Origin: Candidatus Fibrimonadales bacterium
GTDB taxonomy: Bacteria; Fibrobacterota; Fibrobacteria; Fibrobacterales; Fibrobacteraceae
NCBI GenBank assembly: GCA_009777135.1
Contig: WRMM01000037.1
Coordinates: forward strand, 1 to 11,434
Reading direction: 5' to 3'
Length of the DNA: 11,434 nt
Position 1 is the stretch's first letter; each line of letters starts with the position of its first letter. The position numbers were made by a program, and so were the translations under genes. Shown here piece after piece: positions 1 to 7,332 of this stretch. The notes below the pieces were generated by a model. That model saw nothing but the letters and a program-made list of their open reading frames with translations, did no database searches and was not told where the DNA came from.

Positions 1-860
1 GGCGTGGTTTTGCCCCTGCCAAAAGCAAGCTGCAGCTTCAAGCCCGTCGCCATAGGAGCAACTTCCTTGACAACAGGCTTGCCGCCTGAGCGGGAATTGA
101 GAATGCTGTTGACGGAATATTCTGCCGTGTTTTGGGCATAGTATTCTACAATCTCCTTTGAGCCGCTCGGCTTAGCATTGTTTAGGCCGTAGTCAAAATA
201 CACTCCTGCGTAAAGCGCAAGGCCATCGCTCAAATTAAACTTCATGCCAGTTTCAACGGAGCCTAGCAAAGCAACCCCGAAATCGGCAGCGCCTTTAGAG
301 CCTTTGGCATTGTATTCACCAAAGCCCAGAAACTCCTGCTCGGTGTATTCAAAATTCTCCTTCCCGTAATATCCCGAATTGGCGACCTTGGCATCCGAGC
401 CTTTGAACTCGTCGCTCAGCGGAAATCCGGCCTTTCCGCCGAACGCTACATAATACCTTGTGTCATCGCCAAACTGGAACTGCGCCATTATCGGTATTTG
501 AAGCATAGCAGCTCCGTGCTTTTCCTTGTAGCCGCTTATGGCGCTGCGAAACAGAAAATCGTTGCCGTCAATGTCTGTTGCCGGAGCTTCCGCAGAAAGG
601 TCCCCTAGCTTGTATTCAGAATTGTAAAACGCAATCTCCAATCCGCTTCTCAGCCCGAACTTCTCCGTGAAGAAGTAAGAATAACCTAGACCCCCAAGCC
701 CTCCGAGACCGCTTTTCTGCTCTCCCGAAGCCGCGTCGTAATTAAAAGTTGACAGGCCGCCGCCTGCATAAAGCGAGAACTCGTGCCTGTTCTGCGCAAG
801 GATGAATGTGTTCAAAAGCAAAATTATTGGTAAAATTCGCCAAGATAAGTATTTTTTCAT
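1..860 (-). CDS. Outer-membrane beta-barrel protein, C-terminus cut by the window edge
   Basis: I translated the minus strand from the ATG at 860. The frame stays open to base 1 (286 codons plus 2 bases), so the C-terminus lies outside the window. Residues 1-22 form a clear signal peptide: a KK n-region, a Leu/Ile-rich core and cleavage after ILA before Q23. The mature part alternates aromatic and glycine-rich stretches (for example LGYSYFFTEKFGLRSGLEIA and YYVAFGGKAGFPLS), the usual look of amphipathic strands in an outer-membrane barrel. From this I infer a surface or porin-like barrel. An OmpA-like C-terminal domain is possible but not visible. The specific family and function are unknown. 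There is no Shine-Dalgarno before the ATG; a TATATT box sits 7 nt upstream at the end of repeat copy A. It is the last of several leftward envelope genes. Confidence 0.8.
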   Translation of the reverse strand, partial: MKKYLSWRILPIILLLNTFILAQNRHEFSLYAGGGLSTFNYDAASGEQKSGLGGLGGLGYSYFFTEKFGLRSGLEIAFYNSEYKLGDLSAEAPATDIDGNDFLFRSAISGYKEKHGAAMLQIPIMAQFQFGDDTRYYVAFGGKAGFPLSDEFKGSDAKVANSGYYGKENFEYTEQEFLGFGEYNAKGSKGAADFGVALLGSVETGMKFNLSDGLALYAGVYFDYGLNNAKPSGSKEIVEYYAQNTAEYSVNSILNSRSGGKPVVKEVAPMATGLKLQLAFGRGKTT

Positions 861-867
861 TTTTGTG

Positions 868-878
868 AATATAGAAAA
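868..878 (-). promoter_or_regulatory. Putative -10 box of the beta-barrel gene (leaderless type)
   Basis: On the minus strand, TTTTC followed by TATATT (868-873) ends 7 nt before the ATG at 860. There is no purine-rich ribosome site between. The outer end of repeat copy A forms part of the box. The assignment rests on the shared pattern at six other genes here. Confidence 0.5.
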
Positions 879-1053
879 TAAAAACGCTGATTTATTTTGC
901 TGGGGAGCATGGGACATGGGACAAGCGATGTGCAAATCTACGTTATTTGGGACATGATTTTTAAATAATCATATCCCATATCCCAGCCAACGTAGCTTCA
1001 CATGCCGCTTGTCCCATGCTCCAGAGCATTGAATTAATCAACGTTTTCTTTAG
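870..1053. repeat. MITE-like hairpin repeat, copy A
   Basis: This is a roughly 184-bp imperfect palindrome. The left end TATAG at 870 leads into GCTGATTTA. The core runs from a GGAGCATGGGACA motif to its inverted partner TGTCCCATGCTCC, with a central hairpin of GGGACATGATT against AATCATATCCC. The stretch 915-1030 differs from copy B (1448-1563) at 6 of 116 positions with no gaps. The right end is degenerate: it keeps TTAATCA and a final TTTAG, and it overlaps the last codons and stop of the GerW-family gene. No coding capacity of its own was seen. Confidence 0.85.
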
Positions 1054-1396
1054 TCTTCTCAGATTTTCCTGGCAGGTTTTTTATCAAGAGGTTTATTACA
1101 TCCGGGGTTAGGTCGGCGAGTTTTGAGAATGCGGATTGAGCCTTCTCTATAGGCAAAACTTTTACATCATCGCCTTTGAGCACAAGGAATGCCACAGGGT
1201 CTATGCGAAGGCCACCGCCGCTGGATGCCGTGTCGCCTTTGCCGGTATGCCCAGCCATGCCCATTCCCACGGATATTCGGCTAACAGGAACAACGGTTGA
1301 CTCACCCGACTGTATTGGCTCGCCAATAACGGTTTCAATTTGAGCTATGGTCTTTAGCTTCTCTAAAAGCGTTTCTGCAATGGATTCTACTGACAT
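1034..1396 (-). CDS. YtfJ/GerW-family protein
   Basis: A 120-residue protein of the GerW/YtfJ family (PF09579). It is recognised from the N-terminal helix SVESIAETLLEKLKTIAQIETVIGEPI, the strand STVVPVSRISVGMGMAG, a glycine-rich GGG turn (60-62), and the strand IDPVAFLVLKGDDVKVLPI (65-83), followed by a C-terminal helix. In Bacillus the family member is spore-associated, but homologs are widespread in non-sporulating bacteria, where the role is unknown; the name should not be read as evidence of sporulation. I chose the ATG at 1396. A longer frame to 1468 adds 24 residues that are only translated repeat B. No Shine-Dalgarno is present; TATATT lies 6 nt upstream. The last codons and stop fall in the end of repeat A, so the C-terminus may have been altered by insertion. 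Confidence 0.82.
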   Translation of the reverse strand: MSVESIAETLLEKLKTIAQIETVIGEPIQSGESTVVPVSRISVGMGMAGHTGKGDTASSGGGLRIDPVAFLVLKGDDVKVLPIEKAQSAFSKLADLTPDVINLLIKNLPGKSEKTKENVD

Positions 1397-1402
1397 GAGG
1401 AT

Positions 1403-1408
1403 AATATA
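1403..1408 (-). promoter_or_regulatory. Putative -10 box of the GerW-family gene (leaderless type)
   Basis: TATATT on the minus strand is followed by ATCCTC and then the ATG at 1396, giving a 6-nt spacing with no ribosome-binding site. The box is made jointly by the terminal CTATA of repeat copy B and the flanking TT. Confidence 0.5.
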
Positions 1409-1591
1409 GTAAAATATTTGCTGATTTACTCCGCTGGGGACAAGGAACATGGGACAAGCGATATGCAAATCTACGTTATTTGGGATATGATTTTAAAATA
1501 ATCATGTCCCATGTCCCAGCCAACGTAGCTTCACATGCCGCTTGTTCCATGCTCCAGAGCATTAAGTTTGACTTAATCAGCGACTACTATA
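1405..1591. repeat. MITE-like hairpin repeat, copy B
   Basis: A 187-bp imperfect palindrome with matching ends: TATAG at 1405 and CTATA at 1587-1591, each followed inward by a GCTGATT/AATCAGC motif. The central stem pairs GGGATATGATT with AATCATGTCCC, with one T-G position where copy A has C-A. Both ends abut TA dinucleotides, compatible with a TA target duplication but not proof of one. It fills the gap between the GerW-family start and the stop of the CsgG-like gene. Confidence 0.88.
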
Positions 1592-1610
1592 GTAAAAATG
1601 TTGCGGTTAA

Positions 1611-2615
<1,005 letters not shown>

Positions 2616-2628
2616 TTTTTCTCCTTTT

Positions 2629-3240
2629 TCAATTTTTAATGCAACGAACTGAAAGTGATTGTGATTTACTCATAGCAAATTTTTCCACATCGCTGCCGTC
2701 AAAGTACATGGCTCGGCAGTAGGCTTTGTAGTCATCGTCTGCTGAGGCGCTCCACCAGTAGCTGCTATTGCCAGCATTGAGTCCGCTGAAACCGCCTGGA
2801 AGAGCCGTAAAACCAAGTTCGTCTATGCCGTTGCCATTTTGTTCCCAACCTGACTTTGCTTTCAAAACCCAGCCAGCCTCCAAGTAGCCACCGGCAATGG
2901 TTATTAACGCATCCCATTCTGCATCGCTTGGCAAACGCCATCCAGAGGGGCACGCAGTCATAGCTTCTGTCCAATCGTATAGCCTTCCGTAAATTTCGCA
3001 ATTGCCATTGCACCAGCCTCTTGCTTCGTAATTCAAATTCTCCGCCATCCAAACTTGCTCGCCAATCTTAACCCATTTGTAGGTTTTATCATCACGGTCA
3101 TCTATAAAATCATCGCTATCTGAACTTGCAAAATTCTGCCGCCATTCTTCGGCGGTAAAGTCTATAGGCTTAAAATCGCCAGAGCAAGCCAAGAATATGC
3201 AGGCTGTTATTGAGAGGAGGATTGGGGCTAGTTTATTCAT
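2629..3240 (-). CDS. FISUMP-domain lipoprotein
   Basis: 203 residues. The N-terminus is a lipoprotein signal; the lipidated cysteine is C19 (FLAC) or less likely C14 (ITAC). From about residue 45 it matches the FISUMP domain (TIGR02145): DDKTYKWVKIGEQVWMAENLNY, then CNGNCEIYGRLYDWTEAM, CPSGWRLPSDAEWDAL, the glycine-rich ALPGGFS, YWWSAS and the terminal SVRCIKN. The domain is strongly amplified in Fibrobacter and occurs in some Bacteroidota; it is related to formylglycine-enzyme-like C-type-lectin folds, and its role is unknown, presumably at the surface. The ATG at 3240 has no clear Shine-Dalgarno. It lies 25 bp after the upstream lipoprotein gene and 13 bp before the next gene, so translation within one operon is likely. 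Confidence 0.9.
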   Translation of the reverse strand: MNKLAPILLSITACIFLACSGDFKPIDFTAEEWRQNFASSDSDDFIDDRDDKTYKWVKIGEQVWMAENLNYEARGWCNGNCEIYGRLYDWTEAMTACPSGWRLPSDAEWDALITIAGGYLEAGWVLKAKSGWEQNGNGIDELGFTALPGGFSGLNAGNSSYWWSASADDDYKAYCRAMYFDGSDVEKFAMSKSQSLSVRCIKN

Positions 3241-3265
3241 AACGCATTTGGATCTTTAACCGTTA

Positions 3266-4345
3266 TCAATCCCCGCTCAAACTCGGATTGGGCACAACCA
3301 CTGCGGTGGTAGTTGCTACTATTTTTTCTACGCCGCGGCAAGTTGCAACAGCATGCGCATAAATCAGCCTAGTTGAACTTACAGGTGCGTCTGTATTGCC
3401 TTCAATCCTTACAGTCGTTGTAGTAGTCTCGCAGCCAGGACTTGGATTTGCATCGTTATTGCCAATGGTAACAGTGTTGTTGGCAACTGGAGTTTCACCT
3501 ATGAAAAAGATATGCTCGCCATCAATATCGCGACCGCCAGTAAAGCTTATCGAAGTACCTGCAGTTGGCGTTGGAGCTGGCGCTTCCACAATGCTCAAAT
3601 TGGCGCAAGCTACATAGCTTCTATTACGAGAAATTCCAGAACCGCATTCAGCTACAACGCTCACTGAAAAATTGCCATTACCTGGCCATACGAACTTTCC
3701 TACCCCTGAAAAACCATGTATCCTTTCGCTTTCTGTTACCTCGCCAGAAGTTTGAATAATTTCATCATAAGGGAAAGTTGCATACATGCCGTCTATTACA
3801 TTATTGCCCACAAATACTTTAACCCAAGTACCGCTCAAACTTCTCTCAAGGCCATCGGCAGTCCGCGCCTCCACTATATTGCACTCGCCAACATCTTTAT
3901 CCACAGCGGTCCAGCCAGAAATATCTACGGTTATCTTTGAGTTATCGCCGCTGACTACGGTGCTTGGATCCCAAGCGCAGGTGTAATCCGGAATCGGGTA
4001 AGCATTTGGATTGATGCTTGAGCTGCTAAGTAAAGCACTGCTGGAACTTAGGCCAGAGCTTGAACTGGAAGCTCCTGGATCAGAATCGTCGCCGGAGCTG
4101 GAACTACCGCTTGGGCTGGAATCGCCAGGGTTTTGCGAAAGCACAGGGCAAGCTGGATGGCTAGGGTTTACATTGGCGCAGTGATTCATAAGGTCCTCAA
4201 GGCTCCTGTTAGACTTGAGCCAGTCCTCGTAAGCCGCGGAGCTTCTGTCGTTAAGGTCTATGATTTCGCCACTGCCGCATGCGGCTAAAATGGCGATGAA
4301 GGCAGATAATGCCAGCAATGCGAAGTAAAAACTGTGTTTTCTCAT
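3266..4345 (-). CDS. Surface lipoprotein with serine-rich linker
   Basis: 359 residues with a strong lipobox (LAAC, C23), so it is probably anchored in the outer membrane. Residues about 24-69 form a polar segment with C56 and C66. Residues 70-110 are a Ser/Gly/Asp-rich linker of the kind common in Fibrobacter surface proteins. The remainder (about 115-359) is strand-rich with scattered cysteines and repeated themes such as IVEARTADG and IVEAPAPTP, suggesting Ig-like or carbohydrate-binding-like modules, but I recognise no named family. No catalytic motif is visible. The start is set by GAGG at 4351-4354, 5 nt upstream. The left arm of a 25-bp inverted repeat begins one base beyond that site, so any control by the repeat would act directly on this gene. 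It heads the leftward three-gene envelope operon. Confidence 0.8.
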   Translation of the reverse strand: MRKHSFYFALLALSAFIAILAACGSGEIIDLNDRSSAAYEDWLKSNRSLEDLMNHCANVNPSHPACPVLSQNPGDSSPSGSSSSGDDSDPGASSSSSGLSSSSALLSSSSINPNAYPIPDYTCAWDPSTVVSGDNSKITVDISGWTAVDKDVGECNIVEARTADGLERSLSGTWVKVFVGNNVIDGMYATFPYDEIIQTSGEVTESERIHGFSGVGKFVWPGNGNFSVSVVAECGSGISRNRSYVACANLSIVEAPAPTPTAGTSISFTGGRDIDGEHIFFIGETPVANNTVTIGNNDANPSPGCETTTTTVRIEGNTDAPVSSTRLIYAHAVATCRGVEKIVATTTAVVVPNPSLSGD

Positions 4346-4355
4346 GTTTTCCTCA

Positions 4356-4466
4356 TTCTCAAAAAAGGATGGTTTATTGAGAAGGTTTTCACCCTTTGAA
4401 ATTTTAACGGAAACGCAGTTTTTTCTATATTTTATAGTGAATCAATAAACCATCCTTTTTTGAGAA
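4356..4466. repeat. Perfect 25-bp inverted repeat around a 61-bp promoter-bearing segment
   Basis: Bases 4356-4380 and 4442-4466 are exact reverse complements over 25 bp. The 61-bp spacer (4381-4441) contains a promoter-like sequence and the near-palindrome CTATA-TTT-TATAG. The structure lies between the starts of two divergent genes, so it is not a terminator. As a consequence both genes carry the same 25-nt sequence in the same orientation upstream. It may be an invertible segment, a tiny transposon-like element or a paired operator. Confidence 0.9.
4404..4431 (+). promoter_or_regulatory. Putative promoter inside the inverted-repeat segment, facing trpF
   Basis: TTAACG (4404-4409), a 16-bp spacer and TATATT (4426-4431), the latter preceded by TTTTC exactly as at the beta-barrel gene. 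On the minus strand the overlapping CTATAAAAT could serve as a weaker box towards the lipoprotein operon. Confidence 0.45.
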
Positions 4467-4475
4467 AGTTTTTCC

Positions 4476-4481
4476 TATTTT
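4476..4481 (+). promoter_or_regulatory. Putative -10 box directly before trpF (leaderless type)
   Basis: TATTTT preceded by TTCC, followed by the 6-nt TACGCT and the ATG at 4488. There is no Shine-Dalgarno. It is the weakest match of the set; trpF could instead be read from the promoter at 4404-4431. Confidence 0.35.
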
Positions 4482-4487
4482 TACGCT

Positions 4488-5117
4488 ATGAAAATCAAAA
4501 TATGCGGATTATTCAGGGAACAAGACATTGAATTTGCAAACGAGGCAAAGCCTGATTTTATTGGTTTTGTTTTCGCAGAAAAAAGCAAAAGATTTGTAAA
4601 TGCAAGGCAGGCAGAAGATTTAAGGAAAAATTTGTCCAAAAAAATCACGGCTATAGGCGTTTTTGCAAATGCAAAAACTGATTTTATCTGCGAATTGCAC
4701 CAAAACAAGACCATAGAAATTGCGCAGCTGCACGGCAGCGAAAGCGACGATTATATCCGCGAATTGAAAAGCAAATGCAGCATACCGATTATCCGCGCGG
4801 CAATGGCAAGCGAAACCGCAGATTGCAGAGAAGCGTTCCAATGCGCTCTTGCAGCAGGCGATTATTTTTTGTTGGATTCCCACACCCCTGGCAGTGGCAA
4901 AGCGTTCAATTGGGAACATTTGCGCAACATTGATTTGAGCAAAAACATTTTTTTAGCCGGTGGCATAAATTTGGAAAACATAAAAGAAGCCATGATGCTA
5001 AACCCTTACGCAATAGACATTTCAAGCGGAGCAGAGACGGATGGCATAAAAGACAGGGAAAAAATCTTGAAACTAGTGGAGGCGGCAAGATGCTTTTGCA
5101 AGCAGAAAAAGAATTAA
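4488..5117 (+). CDS. trpF: Phosphoribosylanthranilate isomerase
   Basis: 209 residues, the normal length for monofunctional TrpF, a cytoplasmic TIM barrel. It converts N-(5-phosphoribosyl)anthranilate to the ribulose form in tryptophan synthesis by Amadori rearrangement. Visible motifs: KICG near the N-terminus with the catalytic Cys (C6), the PDFIGFVF strand, IGVFAN, QLHG (80-83), LLDSHTPGSGKAFNW with the catalytic Asp (D130), and the phosphate-binding LAGGIN (156-161) and DISSGAE (177-183). No other trp gene is in the window, so it stands apart from a trp operon. Its last 28 bp overlap rnhB, implying coupled expression. The ATG at 4488 has no ribosome-binding site. Confidence 0.95.
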   Translation: MKIKICGLFREQDIEFANEAKPDFIGFVFAEKSKRFVNARQAEDLRKNLSKKITAIGVFANAKTDFICELHQNKTIEIAQLHGSESDDYIRELKSKCSIPIIRAAMASETADCREAFQCALAAGDYFLLDSHTPGSGKAFNWEHLRNIDLSKNIFLAGGINLENIKEAMMLNPYAIDISSGAETDGIKDREKILKLVEAARCFCKQKKN

Positions 5118-5725
5118 AAGAGCGTTTGGGCTGCATTTTGATAGGCGTTGATGAGGCAGGCCGAGGTCCATTGGCAGGTCCGGTGGTTGCGGGCGCGGCG
5201 GTTTTAGGAGTTGGTTTGCCAACATTAAACGATTCCAAAAAACTATCCGAAAAACAGCGTGAGCAAATTTTTGACGAATTGCCGAATTTTTGCCAATATT
5301 ATTCCATTGGCGAAGCCTCTGCTCGGGAAATTGACGAAGTAAATATTTTGAATGCAACCTTTTTGGCTATGCGCCGCGCCATTGCTCCAATCGCTGCCCA
5401 GCTGCAAGAAAAAAAACTGCCATATAAAATTTTGGTGGACGGAAATTTATACATAAGAGAAATTGACAAAAGCCTTCAAATGCCCATTGTCCAAGGCGAC
5501 GGCAAAGTAGCTTGCATAGCGGCTGCATCCATTTTTGCAAAGGTTCACAGAGACCGCCTAATGCTAAAATTCGCCAAGCAATTCCCAAGCTACGGCTTTG
5601 AAAAACACAAAGGCTACGGCACAAAAGCGCATTTAGCCGCAATTAAAGAATTTGGATTATGCAAAATTCACAGGAGAAGCTTTAAGATAAATGCAGATTT
5701 CAAACCATCAACCCCTGGCCCATAA
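5090..5725 (+). CDS. rnhB: Ribonuclease HII
   Basis: 211 residues, typical for RNase HII, which cuts RNA in RNA-DNA hybrids and removes single ribonucleotides misincorporated in DNA. Signature: GVDEAGRGPLAGPVVAGA with catalytic D21 and E22 and the GRG substrate motif (24-26), NDSKKLSEKQRE, the ILVDGN strand with D117, then QGDGKVACIAAASIFAKVHRDRL carrying the fourth acidic site (D137 or D155), and YGFEKHKGYGTKAH. The start is supported by GGAGG about 8 nt upstream. It overlaps trpF by 28 bp and its 3' end overlaps the convergent psd gene by 26 bp, with no terminator hairpin between them. Confidence 0.96.
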   Translation: MLLQAEKELKERLGCILIGVDEAGRGPLAGPVVAGAAVLGVGLPTLNDSKKLSEKQREQIFDELPNFCQYYSIGEASAREIDEVNILNATFLAMRRAIAPIAAQLQEKKLPYKILVDGNLYIREIDKSLQMPIVQGDGKVACIAAASIFAKVHRDRLMLKFAKQFPSYGFEKHKGYGTKAHLAAIKEFGLCKIHRRSFKINADFKPSTPGP

Positions 5726-6566
5726 ACACATTTTTGCCTTCAAGCTCGGCGAACAAGTACTTTGTTCTTTTATGTATGGCTCTGTTGCAAACAAGTATAA
5801 CGGTGCTGCCCATTTCAAAGCGGGCTATTTCTTGGCCTTTTGTGTAAGGGTATGTTTGCTCGGGTTCCCATTTTGTGAAAAGAGCTTTGCGGCTTGCCAG
5901 CGGTGGCATGGAGTTTGTGAGCCAGTCTTTTTTGTAATCTACTGCTATGCGGCCCACATTTGTTGCGCCAACCTTAACCATAAGAATTTCACCGCCATCG
6001 TAAGTGCTAATTTGCGTTATAAGCCTTTCGTTTATCGAAAAAAGCCCCTCTATTCTTTCAACGCTGCCCGTATTAACAGGCCATAATTTTCCGGGGCAGT
6101 AATAAGCTGCGGTCACATTTCCAGAAACCGGGGAATGTATGCGGTGATAATTGTATGGCGCAAGATATATGGTTGCCCAAATGCCGCCGGTAAATTTTTG
6201 TGCCAATTCCTTGCAGCGAAGCAAGCTTTCCAAGCTGTAAAATTTTCCCTTTGCCTGCATATATTCAGGATTTTCATTCAGCATTCCAAATGCAGTTAAA
6301 ACCCCATCAACAGGGCAAACAACTTCTGCATTGTCTTCTATGATTCTTGCATTGGGTTTCAGCTTTCTTATAAAAAGCTCATGAATATTTGCAAAGCCTT
6401 TTTCTGGAATTTCCGATTCTTCCAGATTTATTTTATAATGCTTTGCAAACCAGCGCATCAAAAGTTTGCTAAGCACAGGTATTTTTGCCCTTGAAAACGC
6501 TCCAAAAGTTCTGCTGACCGCATTTTTAGGCAACAGCCTCATAAACGAATAGGTTATTGAGTTCAT
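5700..6566 (-). CDS. psd: Phosphatidylserine decarboxylase proenzyme
   Basis: 288 residues, the usual length of the bacterial type. The membrane-associated enzyme makes phosphatidylethanolamine from phosphatidylserine. The self-cleavage motif reads MGST (252-255) instead of the commoner LGST; the Gly-Ser bond and S254, which becomes the pyruvoyl group, are intact. PVDG (D87) and YHRIHSPV (H141, H144) match the catalytic Asp and His region. FIRKLKPNARII near residue 65 and YLAPYNYHRIHSP are family hallmarks. The ATG at 6566 lacks a Shine-Dalgarno; TACATT lies 7 nt upstream. Its 3' end overlaps rnhB by 26 bp on the opposite strand. No pssA is in the window. Confidence 0.95.
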   Translation of the reverse strand: MNSITYSFMRLLPKNAVSRTFGAFSRAKIPVLSKLLMRWFAKHYKINLEESEIPEKGFANIHELFIRKLKPNARIIEDNAEVVCPVDGVLTAFGMLNENPEYMQAKGKFYSLESLLRCKELAQKFTGGIWATIYLAPYNYHRIHSPVSGNVTAAYYCPGKLWPVNTGSVERIEGLFSINERLITQISTYDGGEILMVKVGATNVGRIAVDYKKDWLTNSMPPLASRKALFTKWEPEQTYPYTKGQEIARFEMGSTVILVCNRAIHKRTKYLFAELEGKNVFMGQGLMV

Positions 6567-6573
6567 ATTATAT

Positions 6574-6583
6574 AATGTAGAAA
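6574..6583 (-). promoter_or_regulatory. Putative -10 box of psd (leaderless type)
   Basis: On the minus strand TTTTC then TACATT (6574-6579), followed by ATATAAT and the ATG at 6566, a 7-nt spacing. The same TTTCTACATT string precedes lpxA. Confidence 0.5.
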
Positions 6584-6599
6584 ATCAGCGTTTACTATA
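6583..6599. repeat. Solo end of a hairpin repeat abutting copy C
   Basis: AATCAGCGTTTACTATA closely matches the right terminus of copy B (AATCAGCGACTACTATA). It lies just outside the left end of copy C, overlapping it in TATA, and creates the perfect palindrome TTACTATAGTAA (6592-6603) at the joint. It looks like the relic of a second element or an end-to-end junction. Confidence 0.55.
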
Positions 6600-6775
6600 G
6601 TAATTGCTGATTAACTCGCTTGGAACAAGGAACATGGGACAAGCGGTGTGCAAATTTACGTTGTTTGGGACATGATTTTCAAATATCATGTCCCATGTCC
6701 CAGCCAATGCAGCTCCACATATCGCTTGTTCCATGCTCCAGAACATTAAGTTTGACTTAATCAGCAATTACTATA
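6596..6775. repeat. MITE-like hairpin repeat, copy C
   Basis: A 180-bp imperfect palindrome with the best terminal inverted repeats of the three copies: TATAGTAATTGCTGATTAA at the left and its exact 19-bp complement ending at 6775. The central hairpin is a perfect 10-bp stem, GGGACATGAT and ATCATGTCCC, with an 8-nt loop. It lies between the divergent psd gene and the small gene pair. Confidence 0.9.
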
Positions 6776-6777
6776 TT
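6772..6777 (+). promoter_or_regulatory. Putative -10 box of the small gene pair (leaderless type)
   Basis: TATATT followed by ATATGCT and the ATG at 6785, a 7-nt spacing with no Shine-Dalgarno. The box straddles the right end of repeat copy C (CTATA) and the flanking TT. Confidence 0.5.
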
Positions 6778-6784
6778 ATATGCT

Positions 6785-7060
6785 ATGAAACATTACTTTT
6801 CAACAGTAAATAATGTTGTGTTTACTCACTCCGATATGGAAGATACGGCAATGGGCCGTAGAGTCAGGGTATATTTTGAACGCCCTAACAAAGAGGAATT
6901 TGATTTTGCAGAAGGCGAATTGCCAGCCACAGAATTTAATAAAACTTATGGATTCAGCCAAAATGAACTTTTGCAATTAAAGAGATATTTGAGAAATAAT
7001 TCTTTTCTTGTATGGGAATATGCGCAAAAAGGAGGCGGTTTAGAATGCCTAAAGTCTTAA
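6785..7060 (+). CDS. Unrecognised 91-residue protein, partner of a DUF4160 gene
   Basis: I do not recognise a family. The protein has a strand-rich N-terminal half (YFSTVNNVVFTHSD, RRVRVYFER), an acidic middle (KEEFDFAEGELP) and a C-terminal amphipathic helix, GFSQNELLQLKRYLRNNSFLVWEYAQ. That helix resembles in outline the C-terminal helix of the next protein (LSKKELSAALEYIETNKNDIIAEW). No signal peptide or membrane segment is present, so it is probably cytoplasmic. Coding status is supported by the 16-bp overlap with a recognised downstream gene whose ribosome site lies inside this frame. Pairing of DUF4160 genes with a small partner is common, often DUF2442, and has been discussed as toxin-antitoxin-like; this partner does not look like DUF2442. 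That role is inference only. Confidence 0.7.
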   Translation: MKHYFSTVNNVVFTHSDMEDTAMGRRVRVYFERPNKEEFDFAEGELPATEFNKTYGFSQNELLQLKRYLRNNSFLVWEYAQKGGGLECLKS

Positions 7061-7332
7061 TGGATTATTTAGGGCTTGTGTTCTTCTTTTGGTCAAATGA
7101 ATTCAGCGGAAATAGATTAGAGCCGATACATGTTCATATAAGCAGGGGAAAGCAGGAACAGAATGCAACAAAAGTTTGGATTAAACCAGATGGCTCTTTA
7201 GAAGTAGCAAATAACAATAGCTGTTTGTCAAAAAAGGAATTATCTGCAGCGCTTGAATATATAGAAACGAACAAGAATGATATTATTGCAGAATGGTATA
7301 GGTTTTTTAGTTTTCACGAGTTAACCAATTGA
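7045..7332 (+). CDS. DUF4160-family protein
   Basis: 95 residues. The N-terminus MPKVLMDYLGLVFFFWSNEF followed by EPIHVHI (26-32) is the hallmark of DUF4160 (PF13711), and the C-terminal helix LSKKELSAALEYIETNKNDIIAEWYRFF matches the family's end. The function is unknown; the His pair in HVH suggests but does not show a catalytic or metal site. I chose the ATG at 7045 because GGAGG (7031-7035) lies 9 nt upstream and the family starts at MPK; an earlier ATG at 7012 only adds residues from the overlap frame. It is cotranslated with the preceding gene (16-bp overlap). Its 3' end overlaps the convergent lpxA by 12 bp. Confidence 0.85.
   Translation: MPKVLMDYLGLVFFFWSNEFSGNRLEPIHVHISRGKQEQNATKVWIKPDGSLEVANNNSCLSKKELSAALEYIETNKNDIIAEWYRFFSFHELTN

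Noticed and set aside
1034..1396. Evidence for sporulation from the YtfJ/GerW gene
   Set aside because: The family is widespread in non-spore-formers, and the window's LpxA and outer-membrane proteins point to a diderm bacterium.
1397..1468. N-terminal extension of the GerW-family frame
   Set aside because: The 24 extra residues are only translated repeat B, the family begins near SVESIAETLLEKL, and the -10-like box lies inside the extension.
870..1591. Copies A and B as a CRISPR array or a composite transposon around the GerW-family gene
   Set aside because: The repeats are about 185-bp palindromes without regular spacers, and copy C occurs alone 5 kb away, so each appears to be an independent insertion.
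4356..4466. Inverted repeat as a transcription terminator
   Set aside because: It sits between two divergent gene starts, the loop is 61 nt, and no gene ends there.
5691..6086. 131-codon plus-strand frame after rnhB
   Set aside because: It is antisense to psd, which is intact with its MGST site; no Shine-Dalgarno or family match.
6585..6767. 60-codon minus-strand frame inside repeat copy C
   Set aside because: It reads through the palindromic repeat, shares its peptide only with the translated other copies, and has no family match or ribosome site.
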